Below, in pieces: positions 37,625 to 46,918 of a stretch of DNA of 59,183 bases; position 1 is the first letter of the stretch; every line of letters begins with the position of its first letter. The stretch is from Pseudanabaena mucicola FACHB-723 (lineage in GTDB: Bacteria > Cyanobacteriota > Cyanobacteriia > Pseudanabaenales > Pseudanabaenaceae). The notes under the pieces were generated by a model, which did no database searches, had not been told where the DNA came from, and worked only from the letters and a program-made list of their open reading frames with translations. Made by a program: the position numbers and the translations under genes. The stretch is from NCBI RefSeq assembly GCF_014696385.1, contig NZ_JACJQB010000020.1:1-59183 (forward strand), written 5' to 3'.

Positions 37625-37855
37625 TTCCTGCTACCAACTCAACCGACTGGGTGATCTTTGCTACTGAGCAATTTCCTCAACCGATTAACTTAATGAACTC
37701 ATCATCAGATTATTTCGACTAGCTGCCAGTGATGTCATCCATAGGCTAGTGTGATTGCGATCGCAATCTATAAAACATCACCTTTACTTTCTCGGTTTTA
37801 TGTCATAACTTAATGGACAACGGCATCGATAACCGAACACTCAAGAGGACTAAAA

Positions 37856-38257
37856 ATGAAGACTACAATTAATTACTGGTTAGTAATTTCAGGATTAATT
37901 GGTGCGATCGCCTCTACGAGTTGGGCTACCTCAGCTTTCGCCAATCCCAATCAAATTCGTCAAGTTCTCCAAACTAGAGAATGTCAGGGCTGTGATCTGG
38001 CAAGGACAAAATTAAACTTTGCTAACCTAAGAGGAGCAAATTTACGAAATGCCAATCTATTTTCGGCCGATCTCAAGCTTGCGGATCTACGTGAAGCTAG
38101 TTTGATTGGTGCAATTCTGGACAAGGCTGATTTGCGGGGTGCGAATTTACTGGGTGCAGATTTGACCAGTGCCTATATGTCAGAAACCAACTTTTGTGGC
38201 GCAATTATGCCCGATGGTCAAAAATCAGTACAGGGCTGCCCAGAGACTGCAAAATAG
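37856..38257 (+). CDS. Secreted pentapeptide-repeat protein with four cysteines, short form
   Basis: 133 residues. Signal peptide to about residue 30 (SAFAN), C43-X2-C46 in ECQGCDL, about 13 pentapeptides (49-112) and a cap with C114 and C128 around MPDGQKSVQGC. It is a paralogue of the protein at 23827-24483: same cysteine spacing at both ends, shorter helix. Expected in the periplasm or lumen. Role unknown. A 165-bp gap precedes the PIN-TRAM gene. Confidence 0.85.
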   Translation: MKTTINYWLVISGLIGAIASTSWATSAFANPNQIRQVLQTRECQGCDLARTKLNFANLRGANLRNANLFSADLKLADLREASLIGAILDKADLRGANLLGADLTSAYMSETNFCGAIMPDGQKSVQGCPETAK

Positions 38258-38422
38258 CCCCAACCCTAGACAAAGCTGATGGAGAGTTGTGTAGAATTGT
38301 ATACAAAGGATTGAGAAAGTCGAAAGAATATTTCCAAAACCACAGTAAAACCTCTAGTCTAGAGGTTATTCACTATTCATCTTCCTTCCTTAAATTTATT
38401 CGTCCAAGCGGAGTTCCGCCCT

Positions 38423-39499
38423 ATGATTGACGCTATTATCATTTTTACATTCATCCTTGCAGGAGCAGGCACTGGCTTCCATGGTATTGATTTCTTACCA
38501 TCGGAGACAATTGCTCATCTTAATATCCAAAATTTACGTTGGGTAACGCTTGGAGTCGGCTCAGTTGTTGGACTCATCGCAGGTTTACTTGTCCAAAACA
38601 CCTATCGACGAATCGAATCTAATGTGCGGTCGATGCCGCTTGAGACGATCTTAGGAAGAGCGGTGGGATTAGTGTTTGGTTTGCTAGTCGCAAATTTGAT
38701 GCTAGCACCATTATTCTTGGTTCCGATTCCTGACAACTTTGATTTTATTAAGCCGCTCACTGCGATTCTGGTGAGCATCATCTTTGCCTATTCGGGAATG
38801 ACTCTCTCGGATACCCATGGACGGGCTTTGCTACGTCTAATCAATCCTAACAATGTTGAAAGCAGCTTGCTTGCCGATGGTACCTTGCGGACAGCCACGG
38901 CTAAGGTGTTGGATACCAGCACCGTCATCGATGGACGGATTCAGACCTTGATGGAAACAGGTTTTCTTGAAGGTCAACTTTTAATTCCTCACTTTGTGAT
39001 CCAAGAGTTACAAACCATTGCCGATAGCTCTAACGATCAAAAGCGGGTACGTGGTCGCAGAGGTTTAGATATTCTCAACAATATGCGCGACCAATTTAGC
39101 GATCGCATTACAATTCATTCCGCCGATTATGAAGATCTAAATACCGTTGATGCAAAATTGGTAAGGCTAGCTCAAGAGCTAAGCTGTACGCTAATTACCA
39201 ATGACTACAATCTTAATAAAGTTGCGAATTTACAGCAGGTTGAAGTTTTAAACATCAACGATCTGGCTCAGGCTTTGCGTCCCACCTATTTACCTGGAGA
39301 TTTAATTGAGATCAAGGTGTTGAAGGAAGGCAAAGAAGCATCACAGGGAATTGGCTATCTGGAAGATGGCACAATGGTAGTCATCGAAGAAGGGCGCGAA
39401 TATCTTGGCAAGCAAATTATTGTGATTGTCACAAGTGCCTTGCAAACTTCAGCAGGGCGAATGATCTTTGCCCGCCACGAAGCGATCGCCACCGTTTAA
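38423..39499 (+). CDS. PIN/TRAM-domain membrane protein, YacL type
   Basis: 358 residues. Four hydrophobic helices (about 3-18, 40-57, 82-100, 112-126), then a PIN nuclease domain (about 160-280; D164 and D170 in VLDTSTVIDG, TNDYN near 250) and a TRAM RNA-binding domain (about 288-352). The order is that of Bacillus YacL. Catalytic acidic residues are kept, so ribonuclease activity at the membrane is plausible. Substrate unknown. Confidence 0.88.
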   Translation: MIDAIIIFTFILAGAGTGFHGIDFLPSETIAHLNIQNLRWVTLGVGSVVGLIAGLLVQNTYRRIESNVRSMPLETILGRAVGLVFGLLVANLMLAPLFLVPIPDNFDFIKPLTAILVSIIFAYSGMTLSDTHGRALLRLINPNNVESSLLADGTLRTATAKVLDTSTVIDGRIQTLMETGFLEGQLLIPHFVIQELQTIADSSNDQKRVRGRRGLDILNNMRDQFSDRITIHSADYEDLNTVDAKLVRLAQELSCTLITNDYNLNKVANLQQVEVLNINDLAQALRPTYLPGDLIEIKVLKEGKEASQGIGYLEDGTMVVIEEGREYLGKQIIVIVTSALQTSAGRMIFARHEAIATV

Positions 39500-39543
39500 T
39501 TTCCCTTAGATTCTGATTCTTTATAGTTAAATCTTGATTGCCT

Positions 39544-40962
39544 ATGCAAGTTTCGCCTTCCCACTCACAGCGACAGTTGGTATCAGGTAAAGTCGGGTGG
39601 GGCTGGCGGCAGGCAACTTATCCGATCTCTGTGAACTTTGTGTTTGCAGGACTACTAATTTTGATGCTATCAATTTCTCAGTTGCTCCAACTAGGAGCAT
39701 CAAGCTTGGTGGATTTGGCTTTCTTAGTAGTGGCTGTGGGATTTGTGATTGGTCTATATAGCGCCAAATCAGTTGTGGAAGTATGCCGCCAAAATACAGA
39801 CTATGTGTTTTTGCGATCGCAACTAATCGCAATTACGGCCTATTGGCTAATTTTAATTGCGGGACTCAGTATCGAAAAATCCAACAAGATTTGGGTAGCT
39901 TTCTGGTGGATTTTACCTGCGGCAATTTTTACAGGTATTGCCAGTTCCCTAATTTTGCGATCGGGGAAATCCAAAACTAATCCTAAATTACAAACCGTTG
40001 AACCTGCTAGTATCGATACCCTCAATGTAATCACCTATTCAGATCAGACTGTCCTGATTAGTCCATCAGCAATAGGTCAACAACCTCGCCAATTTAATAG
40101 CTTGATCTTGATAGTGATGGGGTTGTTCTTTTGGACTATGCTCGACTTTTCGACTAATTTAAAGGCAATTGCTGCGATCACACTTACGGCAACTGGTTTA
40201 ACAGGATTTTTTACATGGCAAGCGCAATTACGATTGTCAGCGAAAGTTTTGGAGCTGAAATTCAGTGGCTTATGGGGACTAACTTCCGAATATGCCATTG
40301 ATTTACGATCATTTTCTTGTTTGTCTTTGATTAAGTTGCAAGAAGCTAGTGGTGAACTAACTTGGATGCAGCTAACGGGAAGCAAGATCGATATTACCCT
40401 TCCCTTAGCAATGACAACCTTGCCATCTTCTATGACCAAGGATGTTACTAGTCAAAGCGATCAGTTTGGTCAAACGATTCGCGAACAATTTCATCTGGCT
40501 AACCAAGAAACTGAACGCGATAGTCTAGGTTTAGCCAATGTCCTATTGCCACAGGGTGCAGGAATCTTAGCGGGAACGGCTTTTATATCGGTGGGTGGGC
40601 TACTACTATTTATTTTCCCCCTACCGTCGGAGATGACAGTTGCCACTGCGATCGCTTGGTTAGGGGTTTTGCTACTTAGCCCGATGATTGCCCGTTTTAT
40701 GCTGCAACTAGTCGCAACCAATAGTCTCCAGAGCGATCGTCATGATGATTCTCAAAATCATCTGTACCCATGGGAGATCGGCATATCTTTACTCTTAGTC
40801 AGCATCTTTTTGACAGCTCCCAATACTAATACAGTCCTCGCTATCTCCACATTTAATCAAGTATTACCTTTACTCACACTAATTTTTGGATGGCTTGGTA
40901 TCAGTATTGGTATATGTATTCTTGCCTTTGTACGCCGTACACCACTTTGGCATCTAAATTAA
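39544..40962 (+). CDS. Multi-pass membrane protein, unknown function
   Basis: 472 residues from the ATG at 39544 (a TTG two codons earlier is possible). N-terminal half holds four helices with the second pair near 80-140; after a soluble insert come two more helices near 185-220, a beta-rich region resembling a PH-like bacterial domain (about 225-320), and four helices to the C-terminus. No family recognised. It follows the PIN-TRAM gene by 44 bp and may be co-transcribed. Confidence 0.7.
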   Translation: MQVSPSHSQRQLVSGKVGWGWRQATYPISVNFVFAGLLILMLSISQLLQLGASSLVDLAFLVVAVGFVIGLYSAKSVVEVCRQNTDYVFLRSQLIAITAYWLILIAGLSIEKSNKIWVAFWWILPAAIFTGIASSLILRSGKSKTNPKLQTVEPASIDTLNVITYSDQTVLISPSAIGQQPRQFNSLILIVMGLFFWTMLDFSTNLKAIAAITLTATGLTGFFTWQAQLRLSAKVLELKFSGLWGLTSEYAIDLRSFSCLSLIKLQEASGELTWMQLTGSKIDITLPLAMTTLPSSMTKDVTSQSDQFGQTIREQFHLANQETERDSLGLANVLLPQGAGILAGTAFISVGGLLLFIFPLPSEMTVATAIAWLGVLLLSPMIARFMLQLVATNSLQSDRHDDSQNHLYPWEIGISLLLVSIFLTAPNTNTVLAISTFNQVLPLLTLIFGWLGISIGICILAFVRRTPLWHLN

Positions 40963-40996
40963 TGAAGGCAGAGCGATGCGCCGCCTTCATTAATTT
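40956..40996. terminator. Bidirectional terminator between 39544 and TPR genes
   Basis: 14-bp perfect outer stem (AAATTAATGAAGGC / GCCTTCATTAATTT) around a 13-nt GC-rich loop; it includes the plus-strand stop codon and ends 4 bp before the minus-strand stop at 41001. Confidence 0.65.
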
Positions 40997-41000
40997 AAAA

Positions 41001-41468
41001 TTAGCTAAGCATGGCTGTACATTCGAGGATCAATTTCTGGTTAGTGATAGAATAGGGTTGAATTTCTAAGGCTCTGCGAAAAGCGGCAATCGCTTCGAGG
41101 TAGTTACCAAGCGCAGCATAACAAAGTCCCAAACCATGTACTGCCCCAAAATGATAGGGATTGAGGGCGATCGCCTTCTGACAGTCCTTAATCGAACGTT
41201 TGTAATCTCCCTGCATGTAAAAAATTACGGCGCGGCGATTCCATGCCTCGACAAAATCTGGTTGAGCATGAATTAATTGCGTTAACATTAACTCCGCCTG
41301 CCTAACATTGCCACTATCTGCCATGATTTGGCTCTGACGCAAAACCTGTAGCCCTTGCATTCCCTTCTGCATAAACCACATTTCCCATAAGCCCTGAGTC
41401 GCCCGCTCACGAATACCTTCATCTTCACTCCTGAGATCCTGCAATAATTCTTCGATGGGTTGACTCAT
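41001..41468 (-). CDS. TPR-repeat protein
   Basis: 155 residues, about three tetratricopeptide repeats (residues 40-150; for example AWNRRAVIFYMQGDYKRSIK and GLGLCYAALGNYLEAIAAFR). A charged N-terminal helix with EELLQDLRSEDEGIRE precedes them. Probably a soluble protein-binding adaptor; partner unknown. Divergent from the rhodanese gene. Confidence 0.8.
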   Translation of the reverse strand: MSQPIEELLQDLRSEDEGIRERATQGLWEMWFMQKGMQGLQVLRQSQIMADSGNVRQAELMLTQLIHAQPDFVEAWNRRAVIFYMQGDYKRSIKDCQKAIALNPYHFGAVHGLGLCYAALGNYLEAIAAFRRALEIQPYSITNQKLILECTAMLS

Positions 41469-41559
41469 GGGGATAAGAGTTAATTGATTAGTTAGTTTGA
41501 AATAAAAGCTTGAGCTTATGGTAAGTTGCTAAATTAAACTTTAATAACATCTTGAGCCT

Positions 41560-41898
41560 ATGTCTATCATACAAATTACTGTCCAAGAACTAGCGGCACG
41601 ATTGACAGGTGAGCGGCAAAACTTACAACTAATTGATGTCCGCGAGCGTGATGAGGTGGAAATTGCGTCGATTGCAGGGTTTGAGATTTTGCCGCTCAGT
41701 GAATATGATCAATGGTCAGCGACATTTGTCGAAAAATTTGATCCCCATACGGAAACATTGGTACTTTGCCATCATGGAATGCGATCGGCACAGATGTGTC
41801 AATGGCTAATTAATCAAGGGTTTACTAATGTCAAGAACATTGGCGGCGGCATTGATGCCTATGCTTATGTGGTTGACCTCAATATGCCTAAGTATTAA
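41560..41898 (+). CDS. Rhodanese-like sulfurtransferase
   Basis: 112 residues, a single rhodanese domain. Active-site cysteine C70 lies in CHHGMRS, fitting C-x-x-G-x-R, so catalytic sulfur transfer is possible. IDVRERDEVEIASIAGFEILP is the conserved N-terminal strand region. Soluble, GlpE-like in size. Sulfur acceptor unknown. Confidence 0.88.
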   Translation: MSIIQITVQELAARLTGERQNLQLIDVRERDEVEIASIAGFEILPLSEYDQWSATFVEKFDPHTETLVLCHHGMRSAQMCQWLINQGFTNVKNIGGGIDAYAYVVDLNMPKY

Positions 41899-41910
41899 CT
41901 CTTCAAACCA

Positions 41911-42093
41911 TTAGTCAGTTAGAAACGGAATACTGAAAAATACGGCTAGACCGATCGCGGAAACAATGCAGGTGATGATCGTGATGACAATGAATTTGCG
42001 ATCGCTAGCACCATAGAACTTATTTGGCAGTGAACTGGCTAACACCATTAAGCCAATGACAATGAGGATAACAATAAATAGATTGCGATTCAT
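41911..42093 (-). CDS. Small two-helix membrane protein
   Basis: 60 residues with hydrophobic helices near 5-22 and 35-56 joined by a short basic loop. ACAGGT lies about nine bases before the ATG. No family recognised. It converges with the rhodanese gene, stops 12 bp apart. Confidence 0.55.
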   Translation of the reverse strand: MNRNLFIVILIVIGLMVLASSLPNKFYGASDRKFIVITIITCIVSAIGLAVFFSIPFLTD

Positions 42094-42251
42094 CGATTTT
42101 ACCTGTCATGTTAATTACTGTTAATTACCTTGTAGTTCACCTAAGTTCCAATTGTCAATGACTCTGCGGATGCTGCCCTCCATCAAAATGCACAGGTGAG
42201 ATTGCGATAGAATAGACCAAAGCATTAACATCCAAACGGACAGATACAATC

Positions 42252-43226
42252 ATGCCACGCTATACAGGAATTTCTAGCGAAGCCTTTCGTCATCCGCTTG
42301 ATCGTCAAGCTGAACAAGCTCTTCGTAGTGTCCCTGGGTTTGATCTGGTGGCGGGGAAATTTGTAGAATTTATGTATGAGCGTCCACAAACTATTTATCA
42401 CATTGGCAATAGCATTCAAGTTAGTCATCGCCAATATGCAACAATTCATCGCATTTTTCGCGAATGTATCGCCGATCTTGATGTGCAGCCCGAACCAACT
42501 CTATTTGTTTCGCAAAATCCGATCGCAAACAGCTATGCCCTTGGGAAAGATCATCCCTACATTGTGATCAACTCAGGCTTACTCGATCTATTAACTGAAG
42601 ATGAAATTCGGGCTGTACTTGCCCACGAACTTGGGCATATCAAATGTGGGCATACAACCCTAATTCAGATGGCAATGTGGGTTATGAGTGTTGTATCTTC
42701 AATTAGTGAAATGACCTTTGGTTTGGGAGGATTGGTCAGCAGTGGTCTGATTTATGCCTTCTTTGAATGGCGACGCAAAGCTGAGCTATCGTCGGATCGG
42801 GCGGCTTTGTTAGTAACCGATCAGCTCGATACAGTTCTCTCGACAATGATGAAGCTATCGGGGGGAAGCTCGGCTTTTGCCCATGAGTTGAGTTTGCCCG
42901 AATTTATCCGCCAATCCCATGATTATCAAGAACTAGATAAAGATAATCTCAATCAGATTTATAAATTTATGCTCTATAACGGTTTTGGCGCGGGATCAAT
43001 GCTCAGTCATCCATTCCCTGTAGAACGTGTTCATTACATTCGTGAATGGGCTGAATCGGAAGAATATCTTAATATTAAGTCAGGTCAATATAAACGCGGT
43101 GATACGACGGGGGCAGTTGATGTATCACCTAATTCTGAACCAGAACAAAAGACCGAAACTGAAGCTGAGCGACTCAAGCGACAAATTGATGAACTACAGG
43201 CAGAAATTAATCGCCTCAAGCGTTAA
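42252..43226 (+). CDS. M48-family metallopeptidase
   Basis: 324 residues. Zinc motif HELGH at 125-129 with the downstream glutamate in ELSSDRAALL (near 178), as in HtpX/M48 peptidases. Only weak hydrophobic segments (about 136-155, 158-172), so it is peripheral or a short hairpin anchor. The C-terminus ends in a coiled coil (ERLKRQIDELQAEINRLKR). Likely a membrane-associated quality-control protease. Confidence 0.88.
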   Translation: MPRYTGISSEAFRHPLDRQAEQALRSVPGFDLVAGKFVEFMYERPQTIYHIGNSIQVSHRQYATIHRIFRECIADLDVQPEPTLFVSQNPIANSYALGKDHPYIVINSGLLDLLTEDEIRAVLAHELGHIKCGHTTLIQMAMWVMSVVSSISEMTFGLGGLVSSGLIYAFFEWRRKAELSSDRAALLVTDQLDTVLSTMMKLSGGSSAFAHELSLPEFIRQSHDYQELDKDNLNQIYKFMLYNGFGAGSMLSHPFPVERVHYIREWAESEEYLNIKSGQYKRGDTTGAVDVSPNSEPEQKTETEAERLKRQIDELQAEINRLKR

Positions 43227-43591
43227 TATTTAGTGTTTTTTTTGCAATAATTCCAGATTTAATTCTACTTAAAGTCAGATACGATCATACTTGTAATATT
43301 TTGTAAGGATGACTCTAGAGCTATAACAAAGCGAGAGTTAGTTAGTACAAATCAAAACTCAAGAAACGGGTGGCGGCGCGCAGCGCCGCCACCCGTCTTC
43401 TGGTTTTATGTCCTAAGCAAAACTTTTTTTGCTATAAAAAATTACTGTTTACAACAAAATACTTAAAATTTACAAAAGTTAGCTTATGTGGCTAAATCTT
43501 TTATGTTGTAATGAGTACATAATACATATTGTGTAAGAAAAATATGCTGAATACTTACTTTCTTTTACTTTAGCAAGCATACTGTTTTTCA
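43227..43591. other. Intergenic region between M48 and REC-EAL genes
   Basis: 365 bp containing palindromic element B copy 2 (43318-43437) and otherwise AT-rich sequence that must hold the REC-EAL promoter. No gene seen. Confidence 0.5.
43318..43437 (+). repeat. Palindromic element family B, copy 2
   Basis: Starts AGCTATAACAAAGCGAGAGT, ends TTTTGCTATAAA. Inner perfect 14-bp stem ACGGGTGGCGGCGC (43366-43379) with 43383-43396, GCA loop. Left half shares order of short blocks with copies at 27010 (inverted) and 59114. Confidence 0.75.
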
Positions 43592-44866
43592 ATGAGCAAA
43601 AATAAAATCACTATTCTGATAGTTGATGATACTGTATACAACTTAAAGATATTATCAATTATGCTTTCCAACCAAGGCTATGTCGTCTTGGAGGCTACGG
43701 ATGGAGTAAAAGCAATTGAGCTTGCGATCGCAAATACACCAGACTTGATCTTATTAGACATTAAAATGCCATCAATGGATGGATATCAAGTTTGTACAAA
43801 TTTAAAAAGCAACCCGATTACGCAGCAAATTCCAGTTATTTTTATTAGTGCAATCGAAAATATAGAAGAAAAAATCGAAGCATTTACGGTTGGGGGAATT
43901 GATTTTATTAATAAGCCATTTCACTTAGTTGAAGTATTGGCAAGGGTAGAGACGCATTTACGCATTAGTTCTTTGCAGGCACAACTTTTAGAGCAAACTA
44001 AATTGCTAGAGTCTCGCAATATGAGTTTGCAAAGAGAAATTTCGAACTTGACAGGATTTAATTGGGAACTTTATGAAGAACTTAAACAAGCCATTGAGGA
44101 ATCTCAACTACAATTATTCTATCAACCAATAGTTAATTTTGAATCTAACTTAATTACAGGATTTGAGGCTCTAATTCGTTGGGAGCATCCCCAAAAAGGT
44201 TTCTTGAATCCGTCTGATTTTATCGATTTTGTGGAGGCAACCGATCTAATTTACCCTATTGGTCGTTGGGTGATAGAGACCGCCTGTCAGCAGTTAAAGA
44301 TTTGGCAGCAGTTGTCGCCTAAATATTTAGATCTGACCATGAATGTGAATGTGTCAACTAAGCAACTGGCTGATTTTAAGTTTCTCCAATATATTCGCGA
44401 AATTGTACAAGATTCACAAATCAATCCCCATTGTTTAAAGCTGGAAATTACGGAAAGTACAGTGATGGGAGATCTTGACCGCACTCTAAAAATCCTGCAT
44501 CAATTAAAAGATTTAGATGTGCAGTTTTGTATTGATGATTTTGGTACAGGCTATTCATCTTTGCGACGACTAACGGATTTTCCCATTGATATTCTGAAAA
44601 TTGATCGTTCGTTTATTGTGAATGAAGAATGGGTAATCGTTAAGGCGATCGGCACTTTGGCTTTTACACTAGGTAAAAGTGTTGTGGTTGAGGGCATAGA
44701 AACATCTTTAGAATTAGAAACTCTAAAGAGCTTATTTTCTTCCTATTTGAATATTTCCTATGGGCAAGGATATTTATTTGCAAAACCCCTTGACTGTCAG
44801 GCAGCTTCTGAATTGTTATTGAGTAAAGCTGAACAACCCGAATATAATTACACCAACAATTGCTAG
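43592..44866 (+). CDS. REC-EAL response regulator, c-di-GMP phosphodiesterase
   Basis: 424 residues. Receiver (about 5-122; D12-D13, phospho-acceptor D56 in LILLDIKMPSMDG, Lys in INKPF), a coiled linker (125-160), then an EAL domain (about 165-415). Catalytic set present: E192-A-L, NVNVS, EITES, DDFGTGYSS, KIDRSF, VVEGIE, GQGYLFAKP. It should hydrolyse c-di-GMP to pGpG, which in cyanobacteria favours pilus motility over sessility. Its kinase is not obvious; the 3' end overlaps the TPR gene by 4 bp. Confidence 0.93.
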   Translation: MSKNKITILIVDDTVYNLKILSIMLSNQGYVVLEATDGVKAIELAIANTPDLILLDIKMPSMDGYQVCTNLKSNPITQQIPVIFISAIENIEEKIEAFTVGGIDFINKPFHLVEVLARVETHLRISSLQAQLLEQTKLLESRNMSLQREISNLTGFNWELYEELKQAIEESQLQLFYQPIVNFESNLITGFEALIRWEHPQKGFLNPSDFIDFVEATDLIYPIGRWVIETACQQLKIWQQLSPKYLDLTMNVNVSTKQLADFKFLQYIREIVQDSQINPHCLKLEITESTVMGDLDRTLKILHQLKDLDVQFCIDDFGTGYSSLRRLTDFPIDILKIDRSFIVNEEWVIVKAIGTLAFTLGKSVVVEGIETSLELETLKSLFSSYLNISYGQGYLFAKPLDCQAASELLLSKAEQPEYNYTNNC

Positions 44867-46758
44867 TCTTCTCCTTGCTGATAGCGCTTAATTAGATGGG
44901 GTAAGTGATCAAATCCATCGACACCAATTACAGCAATTAATTGCGATCGCAATTTTTGTAATAGATTCGCAAAATCATCATCTCCCAGCTTGCCTTGCAA
45001 AATCACCACTAAAGCCGCTGACTGTTTCCATGTTTTGCTTTGACGTTGCTCCAAGAGATACATCCCCAAGCAAGTGTGATAGCTGGCGTATTCCAGTTGA
45101 TGCAGTTGATAGAATGTTTCACCGAGATAGGCGTGACTGATGGCGAGTAGATCGCGATCGCTAATTTGTTGAGTAACAACTAAGGATCTTTCTAGGGCGA
45201 TTTGAGCTTGACTTGGCTGCTCGATGGCGACATAAGCCGCACCGATACCAACCCAGCATAATGCTTGATTTTGAAGATCGTTGAGTTTCTCCGATAGCTT
45301 TTGTCCACGATCTAAATGACTAATGGGGATTTCCAATTCTTCAGGCGTAATTACTTCCTGTTGTCTGGCGATCATCACTTCGCTATAGCCTAAATTTGCA
45401 AGGGCATTGGCTTCACCCTGCCGATCGCCATGTTGACGCGCCAAAATCAAAGCACGTTGAGCTTGAGATTCGCTATTAAGAAAATCCTTTTGAACGAGAC
45501 TAATGCGACTGAGATGATTGAGATTGGCAACTTCACAGCGTTGGTCGCCCACTTCACGGGCAAGATTTAGGGCTTCTTGATGCAGTGCGATCGCAGATTG
45601 GGGATGCCCCATCCATGTTTGGGAATATCCTAAAACTGTCAGAATCCGTGCTTTTTCTTGGGTATTTTCTGACTCTTTAAGGGGTTGGTCGAGGTAGTTA
45701 ATAGTTTCGCGGAAGCTCTCTCCTGAAAACGAAGCAAAGACTCCACCGTAGAGTGGAAAGTTTTCTCTTTGGGCAAAGGTTCTCAGGGTTTGCAAGCTAA
45801 TTCGGAAACAAATTTTGGCAAGGGATTGGCACTCGCTGGCGGTGAGTTGCGGCGAGTTTTGGAAGCCACTGCTCAACTCACCCCAAATCATAGCAAAGGC
45901 AACGAAGGTAACTCCTGTCATGTGCATTCCTGCTTTGGCATCATAGGCTTGTTGGTCAAACCATTGCACCAAGCCATTTTGCAAATATCTTAAAAGGATT
46001 AATAATTCCACCCATGCGCTGATATCGATGGTGCGTTGTGCCATTGCGATCGCAGAGGCAGATTGATTATTGGCTTGCCCTGCGAATAAATCCCTTGGTA
46101 AAGGACTTACAATTTGCTTTGCCCAAGTTTGCCATGGGCCAGTTCCTTTAGAACGCTCAAAGCCAACTTGTTGTTGGGGTTGGTATAGCCAACTGACCAA
46201 TGAACCTTCTAGTTCCGCAAAACTTGTTAAACCACGGGTAAGCCCGATCGCAAATTGACGGAGAACAAAGGCTTCGCGATCGTCGGGCATTGTATCTGCT
46301 GCTTTTTGAAGTAATTCCGTCAATATCTGAATATGTTGGCGCTCAAAAACAGGTATATGGTTAGGGTCAAGCACTTGAACTAATACGGATAGTCGTTCCT
46401 CTGGTGCAGCATTCAAGATTTTTTGTAAACCTAATTGACAACTATCCTGAATTTGATAATTAGCTTGCCACTGTTCCCAAGCATCCTTGAGAATCTTCAT
46501 GGCGCGGATTTTTTGAGTTGCTTTTGCTTGCTTGACTTCATCGGTTTGAGCGATGAGATTAGCTTGCAGAAGCTCCGCATGTTCCGCCAAAGCCCTTTCA
46601 AATATTTCGCCAGTTCCTGCCTCTAAACTTTCGCTAAGAATACGATACACATGTTCTTTTGATAACAATTTGCCGTTTTCAATGTTGAGGATGATGCGTT
46701 CAACAAAAATAAGATAACGTTCACGAGTTGTTAATGGTTTGCTGGCGGAATCTGACAT
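44863..46758 (-). CDS. Large TPR-repeat protein
   Basis: 631 residues, soluble, all helical. The C-terminal part (about 365-590) holds tetratricopeptide repeats with eight-residue hallmarks such as ALGYSQTWMGHPQSAIALHQEALNLA-type units; the N-terminal part (1-350) is helical without recognised domain and includes a Gln-rich segment. No CHAT or enzymatic domain follows. Possibly a scaffold. The start region faces a CRP-like palindrome 63 bp upstream, shared with the divergent small gene. Confidence 0.8.
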   Translation of the reverse strand: MSDSASKPLTTRERYLIFVERIILNIENGKLLSKEHVYRILSESLEAGTGEIFERALAEHAELLQANLIAQTDEVKQAKATQKIRAMKILKDAWEQWQANYQIQDSCQLGLQKILNAAPEERLSVLVQVLDPNHIPVFERQHIQILTELLQKAADTMPDDREAFVLRQFAIGLTRGLTSFAELEGSLVSWLYQPQQQVGFERSKGTGPWQTWAKQIVSPLPRDLFAGQANNQSASAIAMAQRTIDISAWVELLILLRYLQNGLVQWFDQQAYDAKAGMHMTGVTFVAFAMIWGELSSGFQNSPQLTASECQSLAKICFRISLQTLRTFAQRENFPLYGGVFASFSGESFRETINYLDQPLKESENTQEKARILTVLGYSQTWMGHPQSAIALHQEALNLAREVGDQRCEVANLNHLSRISLVQKDFLNSESQAQRALILARQHGDRQGEANALANLGYSEVMIARQQEVITPEELEIPISHLDRGQKLSEKLNDLQNQALCWVGIGAAYVAIEQPSQAQIALERSLVVTQQISDRDLLAISHAYLGETFYQLHQLEYASYHTCLGMYLLEQRQSKTWKQSAALVVILQGKLGDDDFANLLQKLRSQLIAVIGVDGFDHLPHLIKRYQQGED

Positions 46759-46820
46759 AGGTGCAATCTAAGAATTGGCTAATTTATGAAAATTTAGTTT
46801 TAAAGTTGAGAGGTTTTGTT

Positions 46821-46836
46821 TGTGATCAAGATCACA
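46821..46836. promoter_or_regulatory. CRP-type operator between divergent genes
   Basis: TGTGATCAAGATCACA matches TGTGA-N6-TCACA perfectly with 7-bp arms, the consensus of CRP and of cyanobacterial SyCrp1. Centre lies about 66 bp upstream of a start predicted from TATAGT at 46883-46888, a class I-like position. A second half-like TCACGAGGTGA lies at 46853-46863. Confidence 0.6.
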
Positions 46837-46882
46837 GTAAAGATACTGCTTAATCACGAGGTGAGATCACAATAACCGCGAG

Positions 46883-46888
46883 TATAGT
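46883..46888 (+). promoter_or_regulatory. Putative -10 element of the cysteine-rich small gene
   Basis: TATAGT 31 bp before the ATG; no good -35, as expected for an activator-dependent promoter. Confidence 0.35.
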
Positions 46889-46918
46889 GGGTGGGAAATC
46901 AGAGGGTAAAGAGAAGTC

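Noticed and set aside
38194-38430. 78-codon frame joining the pentapeptide gene end to the PIN-TRAM gene
   Set aside because: Largely overlaps a confident gene in another frame and reads into the next start; no family features.
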